Source: an uncultured Slackia sp. | GTDB taxonomy: Bacteria > Actinomycetota > Coriobacteriia > Coriobacteriales > Eggerthellaceae | Assembly: GCA_937895975.1 (NCBI GenBank) | Contig: CALBLG010000195.1 | Location: forward strand, 1 to 6,419 | DNA: 6,419 nucleotides | Direction of reading: 5' to 3' | In this document: piece after piece, positions 1 through 2,995 of the stretch | Position numbering within the stretch: the stretch's first letter is position 1 | How the letters are laid out: each line of letters begins with the position of its first letter | Position numbers and translations under genes: made by a program | Notes under the pieces: model-generated | What the model was told of the DNA's origin: nothing | What the model saw: the letters and a program-made list of their open reading frames with translations, nothing else | Database searches by the model: none

Positions 1-2
1 AC

Positions 3-500
3 AGCGGCTACGCCGGATGCGCACGCGGACTGAAAGCCATCGCTTTCGTGGCCGACCGATCCGCGTCTCCGGCAGAATCGCGGCTTGTGGCGCTGCTGTG
101 CGCGAAGCAAACGCTAGGCGGCTATGGTTTGCCTATGCCGGAAATGAATCGGCGCGTCGACGTGGTTGGCGAAGGCCGCAAATGCACGCCGCACAGATAC
201 TTTGTTCTGGATTTGTACTGGAGCGATGCGAGGCTCGATGTCGAATACGACAGTGATGCGTTTCACGCATCTTCGGCGGGCATAGCTTCCGATGCTGGGC
301 GTCGAAATGCCTTGCAGGCCATGGGCTATTCGGTGATAACGGTGACCAATGCTCAACTGTCCTCGCCAGATTCTTTTGACGACGTGGCGTTGGGAATCGC
401 CCGTGTGCTTGGGGTGCGGGTTCGCCATACGTGTGCCTCGTGGGGTCGTCGACGATTCCTTTTGCGTAGGGGGTTATTGGCTGCGCAAAAGCTTCTTTGA
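3..500 (+). CDS. DUF559/Vsr-like endonuclease-fold protein, 5' partial
   Basis: The reading frame is open from the first complete codon (position 3) to TGA at 498-500, giving 165 visible residues, so the gene begins upstream of the window. A GTG at 48 lies in frame, but the residues before it (GYAGCARGLKAIAFV) read as real protein and no ribosome site precedes it, so I treat it as internal. The core runs from a predicted strand with Asp (codon 210-212) to the segment RLDVEYDSDAFH (Glu codon 243-245), then an Asp/Arg-rich helix and the strand GYSVITVTNAQL. This order of D, E-x-D, H, D..RR and GY-V-I-x-V-T resembles DUF559 and very-short-patch-repair-type folds of the PD-(D/E)xK superfamily. 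Similar proteins are common in Eggerthellaceae, often with an N-terminal part reminiscent of AbiEi-type antitoxins, which is not visible here. Nuclease activity is unproven, because the classical catalytic Lys is not obvious. The family call is by recall. Confidence 0.6.
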   Translation, partial: SGYAGCARGLKAIAFVADRSASPAESRLVALLCAKQTLGGYGLPMPEMNRRVDVVGEGRKCTPHRYFVLDLYWSDARLDVEYDSDAFHASSAGIASDAGRRNALQAMGYSVITVTNAQLSSPDSFDDVALGIARVLGVRVRHTCASWGRRRFLLRRGLLAAQKLL

Positions 501-551
501 TTGAACGCGCGACTGCTTTGAATTTGGGGCTGTGGCGGTTTTGGGGCAATT

Positions 552-577
552 TGGCGAAAAACGCGTCGAAAGGGCCC
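552..577 (-). repeat. Interspersed repeat copy A (inverted)
   Basis: The reverse complement of this segment reads GGGCCCTTT, one variable base, GACGC, then a T-rich run ending in GCCA. It matches 22 of 26 positions of copy B at 698-725. The four differences are scattered substitutions with no gaps, as expected for an old inverted duplicate. The palindrome GGGCCC lies at 572-577. Confidence 0.6.
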
Positions 578-697
578 CATTGCATGCATGCGAAATCAGA
601 AATACAGGGCATGACAGCTGCGCGCATATTGCGTTTCGCTTGCGACCTGGCGATTTGCTGTTAGGAATTATTCGGTGCTTGTGCGCGGGCGATGGGC

Positions 698-725
698 AAG
701 GGCCCTTTGGACGCATTTCTTGCCA
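698..725 (+). repeat. Interspersed repeat copy B
   Basis: This 28-bp element begins AAGGGCCCTTTGGACGC and ends TTCTTGCCA. It matches copy C at 748-775 in 25 of 28 positions without gaps. With its left flank it also forms an inverted repeat: GGCAAG at 695-700 against CTTGCC at 719-724, with an 18-nt loop, so it could bind a dimeric protein or fold as a weak hairpin. Confidence 0.7.
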
Positions 726-737
726 GGAAACCGCTTC

Positions 738-755
738 GGGTCCGCAAAAGGACCC
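738..755. repeat. Small hairpin-forming inverted repeat
   Basis: GGGTCC at 738-743 is the exact reverse complement of GGACCC at 750-755, with the 6-nt loop GCAAAA. It overlaps the start of repeat copy C. No T-run follows, so it is not a classical terminator. Its role is unknown. Confidence 0.5.
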
Positions 756-775
756 TATGGACGCAATTCTTGCCA
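748..775 (+). repeat. Interspersed repeat copy C
   Basis: This is the second direct copy, starting exactly 50 bp after copy B and differing from it at three positions (G to A, T to A, T to A). Its left end overlaps a small inverted repeat at 738-755. The copies do not lie in a real gene, so coding constraint does not explain the similarity. Confidence 0.7.
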
Positions 776-903
776 TGCGTTCGATGCGATTCAATGGTGA
801 AAGCTGCGCGGCCGGGGTGGGCTTTCGATCGGCAAGGGATAGGGTGCGCGATATGCGGACGGTCTTCTGCTGGGGAGCGGTTGCTGACGATTTTCTTACG
901 TTT

Positions 904-922
904 GGCCTAGCACGGGCCTAGC
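904..922. repeat. Direct repeat GGCCTAGC x2, 11-bp period
   Basis: Two identical 8-mers start 11 bp apart, about one helical turn, just upstream of the possible -10 element at 941-946. The position suits a tandem protein-binding site, but so short a repeat could be chance in GC-rich DNA. Confidence 0.35.
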
Positions 923-940
923 GTCGCAATCTCATCGCAC

Positions 941-946
941 TATGAT
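941..946 (+). promoter_or_regulatory. Possible -10 element of the CxCxxC-protein gene
   Basis: TATGAT lies 36 nt before the chosen ATG at 983 and resembles the TATAAT consensus (5 of 6). No good -35 hexamer is found at the usual distance. A direct repeat of GGCCTAGC (904-911 and 915-922) sits where the -35 region would be, which would fit an activator-dependent promoter but proves nothing. Confidence 0.3.
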
Positions 947-982
947 ATGGGGCGTAATGGATTCCGACGAAAGGGCTGTCCC

Positions 983-1351
983 ATGGAAAAGGAACTGTTC
1001 GATTATGTGGCGCAGCGCGCCGAGGTTCTTGCGACGAGCGATGCGAGCACGCAGGTCACGAAAGACGCGGCCGAATCGTGGAAGGCCGCCGTGGCCGCCG
1101 ACACGAGCGATGCGGCCGTTGAGGCGGCAACCGCCCAGTTGCTCGACGTGCTCGAGGGCCGTCCCACTACGATCGACGGCGTTATCGCATTCGCGCAGGG
1201 GCCGGCGAAGCAAATCATGGGCGAGCAGGCCGCGGCGGCCATGCTCGAAGCCCAGCTCGCGCGCAAGGAAGCGGGAGCGAAGTACTGCAACTGCCCGTCG
1301 TGCACCGCGGCAAGCGAGCTGCTCGCGAAATTCGGTCGCATCGAGCTGTAG
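983..1351 (+). CDS. Small CxCxxC protein (family sometimes labelled 'molecular chaperone Hsp90')
   Basis: This 122-residue protein is mostly helical, Ala/Glu-rich and probably cytoplasmic, with no signal peptide or membrane segment. The start is ATG 983 because GAAAGGG at 969-975 lies 7 nt before it; the in-frame ATG at 947 has no ribosome site and overlaps the possible -10. Visible marks are IDGVIAFAQG (about residues 64-73) and, near the end, AGAKYCNCPSC followed by a short helix, with Cys102, Cys104 and Cys107 in a C-x-C-x2-C pattern. I recall a family of about 120 residues in anaerobes with the same 'IDG.IAFA ... GAKYC.CP.C' plan that databases label Hsp90 chaperone. The sequence has none of the ATPase motifs of true Hsp90, so that label should not be taken as function. 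The Cys cluster could bind zinc or another metal; this is inference. The gene appears to stand alone, because the next operon has its own promoter. Confidence 0.7.
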   Translation: MEKELFDYVAQRAEVLATSDASTQVTKDAAESWKAAVAADTSDAAVEAATAQLLDVLEGRPTTIDGVIAFAQGPAKQIMGEQAAAAMLEAQLARKEAGAKYCNCPSCTAASELLAKFGRIEL

Positions 1352-1432
1352 CGAGTTTGTGAGTCGTGGCATGAGCCATTGTTGCGGCGGCTCCCCCGAT
1401 GTCCTGGCTTCTTTTTCATGTATCCTATTCCT

Positions 1433-1460
1433 TTTATAGCGAACGCCTGTTCGATATAAT
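1433..1460 (+). promoter_or_regulatory. Promoter of the alkylation-repair operon
   Basis: A perfect -10 hexamer TATAAT (1455-1460) is preceded, after a 16-bp spacer, by TTTATA (1433-1438), which matches 4 of 6 bases of the -35 consensus. Transcription would begin near 1467, giving a 5' leader of about 28 nt before the TTG start at 1495. The spacer is almost wholly filled by a LexA-type palindrome. Confidence 0.65.
1440..1453. promoter_or_regulatory. LexA (SOS) operator
   Basis: CGAACGCCTGTTCG is a perfect CGAAC-N4-GTTCG palindrome, the core of the LexA/DinR box of Gram-positive bacteria and actinomycetes (mycobacterial form TCGAAC-N4-GTTCGA). The outer bases here are G on the left and A on the right, so the right half fits the longer form fully. 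It lies between the -35 and -10 elements, where a bound repressor would block RNA polymerase. Downstream are two DNA-repair genes, a fitting target. Binding itself is inferred. Confidence 0.7.
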
Positions 1461-1482
1461 GCGCGTATGGCGTTGCCGTCTT

Positions 1483-1488
1483 GGGAGG
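1483..1488 (+). promoter_or_regulatory. Ribosome binding site deciding the TTG start at 1495
   Basis: GGGAGG is a near-perfect Shine-Dalgarno sequence, 6 nt before TTG 1495. The other in-frame starts are unlikely: ATG 1459 overlaps the -10 hexamer and ATG 1399 lies upstream of the promoter. Confidence 0.8.
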
Positions 1489-1494
1489 CGAACA

Positions 1495-2088
1495 TTGGCG
1501 TATTTCACAGAGTATGAAACGGGGCTTATCGGTACATTGGTGCTTGCAAGCAACGGCGAGCAGCTCGATGGCTGCTGGTTCGACAACGACCGATTTTTCG
1601 GAAGCGGCATTGCCGGCGTGCCCCAGCGCTGCGACAACCTGCCGATTTTCCGGCAGGCGCGCGCTTGGCTCGATAGGTATTTCGCGGGCGAGGCGCCCGA
1701 TCCGCGCGGGCTGCCCCTTGGCGGCTCGCCCACGCAATTCCAGCTGCGCGTGCGCGAGGCGATGCTCGATATTCCCTATGGGCAAACCACTACGTATGGC
1801 GCCATCGCCAAGCGCATCCAGGCCGAAACGGGTCGCCGGCAATCGGCTCAGGCCGTCGGCGGCGCGGTGGGGCGCAACCAACTGTGCGTGATCGTCCCGT
1901 GCCACCGCGTGGTAGGCGCGAACGGCGACCTCACCGGTTTCGGCGGAGGCATAGACACGAAGATCAAGCTGCTCGAGCATGAGCAAGCCATGCGCGCGGG
2001 CTTTATGCGTCCCACGCGCGGCACGGCGCTTGTCGGCGTGGAGAACGCGTCGAGCATTTGGGGCGATGGCGCGTCGGCATCTGAATAG
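1495..2088 (+). CDS. ogt: Methylated-DNA--protein-cysteine S-methyltransferase (O6-alkylguanine-DNA alkyltransferase)
   Basis: This 197-residue suicide repair protein transfers the alkyl group from O6-alkylguanine (and O4-alkylthymine) in DNA to its own cysteine. The C-terminal domain has every hallmark: IPYGQTTTYGAIA (residues 93-105, DNA-binding Tyr101), SAQAVGGAVGRN (117-128), the active-site motif VPCHRVVG with acceptor Cys136, and the paired acid in LLEHE (Glu161). The N-terminal domain (about 1-75) shows the usual Ogt start FTEYETGLIGTLVLASNG. A tail of about 35 residues after the catalytic domain has no recognisable motif. Gln119 stands where the human enzyme has its arginine finger; I recall the same 'SAQAVGGAVG' in many clostridial homologues, so activity is still expected. 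Arg87 replaces the common Trp of the FQ..VW motif. The start is TTG, chosen by its strong ribosome site. It is the first gene of an operon with the glycosylase, under a LexA-box promoter. There is no Ada N-terminal or AraC-type domain, so it is Ogt-like, not Ada. Confidence 0.93.
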   Translation: MAYFTEYETGLIGTLVLASNGEQLDGCWFDNDRFFGSGIAGVPQRCDNLPIFRQARAWLDRYFAGEAPDPRGLPLGGSPTQFQLRVREAMLDIPYGQTTTYGAIAKRIQAETGRRQSAQAVGGAVGRNQLCVIVPCHRVVGANGDLTGFGGGIDTKIKLLEHEQAMRAGFMRPTRGTALVGVENASSIWGDGASASE

Positions 2089-2091
2089 GGG
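2087..2091 (+). promoter_or_regulatory. Ribosome binding site deciding the ATG start at 2098
   Basis: AGGGG overlaps the stop codon of the upstream gene. It touches the first in-frame ATG (2092), too close for initiation there, but lies 6 nt before the second ATG (2098), which is therefore the better start. Confidence 0.6.
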
Positions 2092-2097
2092 ATGGGT

Positions 2098-2790
2098 ATG
2101 CCGCGTTATTTCGAATACGGCGATGAGGCCGTTGAATACCTGAAATCGAAGGACAAAAAGCTCGCAGCGGCCATTGACGCGGTTGGGCATGTGCATCGCG
2201 AAATGGACGATGACGATTTGTTCTCGGCCGTCGTGCACCATATCATCGGCCAGCAAATTTCGACGGCGGCGCAGGCGACGGTTTGGGCGCGCATGCGGAC
2301 GGCCCTAGGCGAAGTGACGCCCGCGGCCGTGGTGGCCGCCACCGAGGAACAATTGCAATCGTGCGGCATCACGTTCACGAAGGCGCGCTATATGAAAGGC
2401 TGCGCCGAAAAGGTTGCTTCGGGGGAGTTCGACTTGGGCGCGGTGCGCGGCATGTCCGACGCGCGCGCCGTCGAGGCCCTCTCGTCGCTTCCAGGCATTG
2501 GCACCTGGACGGCCGAAATGCTGCTTTTGTTCTGCCTAGGTCGCCCCGATATTCTAAGCTACGGCGATTTGGCCATTCATCGCGGCATACGCATGGTGTA
2601 CCACCATCGCAAAATCACGCGCGAGATGTTCGAGAAATATCGTCGACGCTACAGCCCCTACGGAAGCGTGGCCAGCTTATATTTGTGGGCGATATCGCAT
2701 ATGGACGTGCCGGGCTACGACAAAGATTATGCTCCGAAGCCGAAGCCGAAGCCGAAGCCGAAGCCGAAGCCGAAGCTGCCAGAAGCTTAG
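2098..2790 (+). CDS. alkA: DNA-3-methyladenine glycosylase II (AlkA type, HhH-GPD superfamily)
   Basis: This 230-residue enzyme should cut the N-glycosidic bond of alkylated bases such as 3-methyladenine, the first step of base excision repair. Visible motifs are HHIIGQQIS (47-55, typical of the family), the helix-hairpin-helix LPGIGTWTAE (131-140) that grips the DNA backbone, and the GPD segment SYGDLAIHRG (154-163) with catalytic Asp157. Trp136 occupies the position of the catalytic Lys of bifunctional OGG1/EndoIII-like enzymes, which points to a monofunctional glycosylase. The extra N-terminal domain of E. coli AlkA (282 residues) is missing; the length is nearer to the short Mag-type enzymes. 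The tail is unusual: (Pro-Lys)7 followed by LPEA, encoded by a perfect hexanucleotide repeat. The gene begins 9 nt after the stop of the alkyltransferase gene and surely shares its transcript and its LexA-box promoter. It could also be named mag; substrate range cannot be read from sequence. Confidence 0.92.
   Translation: MPRYFEYGDEAVEYLKSKDKKLAAAIDAVGHVHREMDDDDLFSAVVHHIIGQQISTAAQATVWARMRTALGEVTPAAVVAATEEQLQSCGITFTKARYMKGCAEKVASGEFDLGAVRGMSDARAVEALSSLPGIGTWTAEMLLLFCLGRPDILSYGDLAIHRGIRMVYHHRKITREMFEKYRRRYSPYGSVASLYLWAISHMDVPGYDKDYAPKPKPKPKPKPKPKLPEA
2734..2775 (+). repeat. Perfect (CCGAAG)7 tandem repeat encoding (Pro-Lys)7
   Basis: Seven uninterrupted copies of CCGAAG lie in frame at the 3' end of the glycosylase gene. 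The unit length is a multiple of three, so slippage would change the number of Pro-Lys pairs without breaking the frame. Exact codon identity in all 14 codons points to recent slippage expansion. Confidence 0.95.
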
Positions 2791-2851
2791 CGTGCGCCGC
2801 GCCGCACGGGCCGTCGGCGTGTTGGAGGGGAGGGAATTGCATCCGGGGAGC

Positions 2852-2914
2852 CCCATCTTTTGGCCAGCAACTTTTTCGCCTCGAGGTTCGTGTGCCGCAA
2901 CCAGGGAAGATGGG
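2852..2914. repeat. Long-range inverted repeat in the region before the kinase gene
   Basis: CCCATCTT at 2852-2859 is the exact reverse complement of AAGATGGG at 2907-2914, with 47 nt between. Within this loop CCGCAA (2895-2900) could pair instead with TTGCGG at 2929-2934, just outside the first stem, so the two pairings interlock. No known riboswitch or sRNA is recognised. If transcription starts only at the possible promoter near 2949, this segment is not in the kinase mRNA and would act, if at all, as DNA or as the end of the repair-operon transcript. Confidence 0.4.
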
Positions 2915-2948
2915 ACCGATTGTCGCCTTTGCGGTGCGTTTGCCGCGC

Positions 2949-2954
2949 TACAAT
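2949..2954 (+). promoter_or_regulatory. Possible -10 element of the sensor-kinase gene
   Basis: TACAAT matches 5 of 6 bases of the -10 consensus and lies upstream of the kinase reading frame. The only nearby -35 candidates are poor in spacing (TTGTCG at 2920-2925, 23 bp away; TTGCGG at 2929-2934, 14 bp away), so the call is weak. Confidence 0.3.
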
Positions 2955-2995
2955 GCTCTGCAGGCATTTGATACGAGGGGGCTTCCGCGAATACC

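Larger units (their letters stand above)
501..982. other. Intergenic region without a convincing gene
   Basis: About 480 bp separate the DUF559-like gene from the small Cys-motif gene. Open frames exist on both strands (for example 532-921 +), but none has a ribosome site or a recognisable protein. The region holds three diverged copies of one repeat (552-577 inverted, 698-725, 748-775), a small hairpin at 738-755, a direct repeat of GGCCTAGC at 904-922 and a possible -10 element at 941-946. A 12-mer at 827-838 (GATCGGCAAGGG) matches 11 of 12 bases of 691-702, the left flank of the second repeat copy, and may be a fourth, decayed fragment. No tRNA or other known RNA was recognised. Confidence 0.7.

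Noticed and set aside
532..921. Open frame of 129 codons (+) across the repeat-bearing gap, starting with GTG
   Set aside because: No ribosome site, odd residue mix, no recognisable motif, and the repeats within it are read as different peptides in this frame; probably chance openness in GC-rich DNA.
947..982. Earlier ATG start (947) for the CxCxxC protein
   Set aside because: No ribosome site before it, and it overlaps the possible -10 element; ATG 983 has GAAAGGG at 7 nt.
1367..1393. Terminator after the CxCxxC gene (TGGC/GCCA and GAGCC/GGCTC pairings)
   Set aside because: Stems are only 4-5 bp, mutually exclusive, and followed by C-rich DNA rather than a T-run.
1399..1494. Earlier starts at ATG 1399 and ATG 1459 for the alkyltransferase
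   Set aside because: The first lies before the promoter and the second overlaps TATAAT; TTG 1495 has GGGAGG at 6 nt, and the protein then starts like other Ogt proteins.
1848..1902. Gln119 in place of the arginine finger as a sign of an inactive alkyltransferase-like (ATL) protein
   Set aside because: The acceptor Cys136 in PCHRV is intact, whereas ATL proteins replace it, and I recall SAQAVGGAVG as common in clostridial homologues.
1003..2256. Open frame of 417 codons on the minus strand across three plus-strand genes
   Set aside because: It spans real genes and their promoter in antisense; its length is explained by high GC content.
2791..2808. Hairpin CGTGCG/CGCACG directly after the glycosylase stop codon as terminator
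   Set aside because: The stem is 6 bp with no following T-run; in GC-rich DNA it may be chance.
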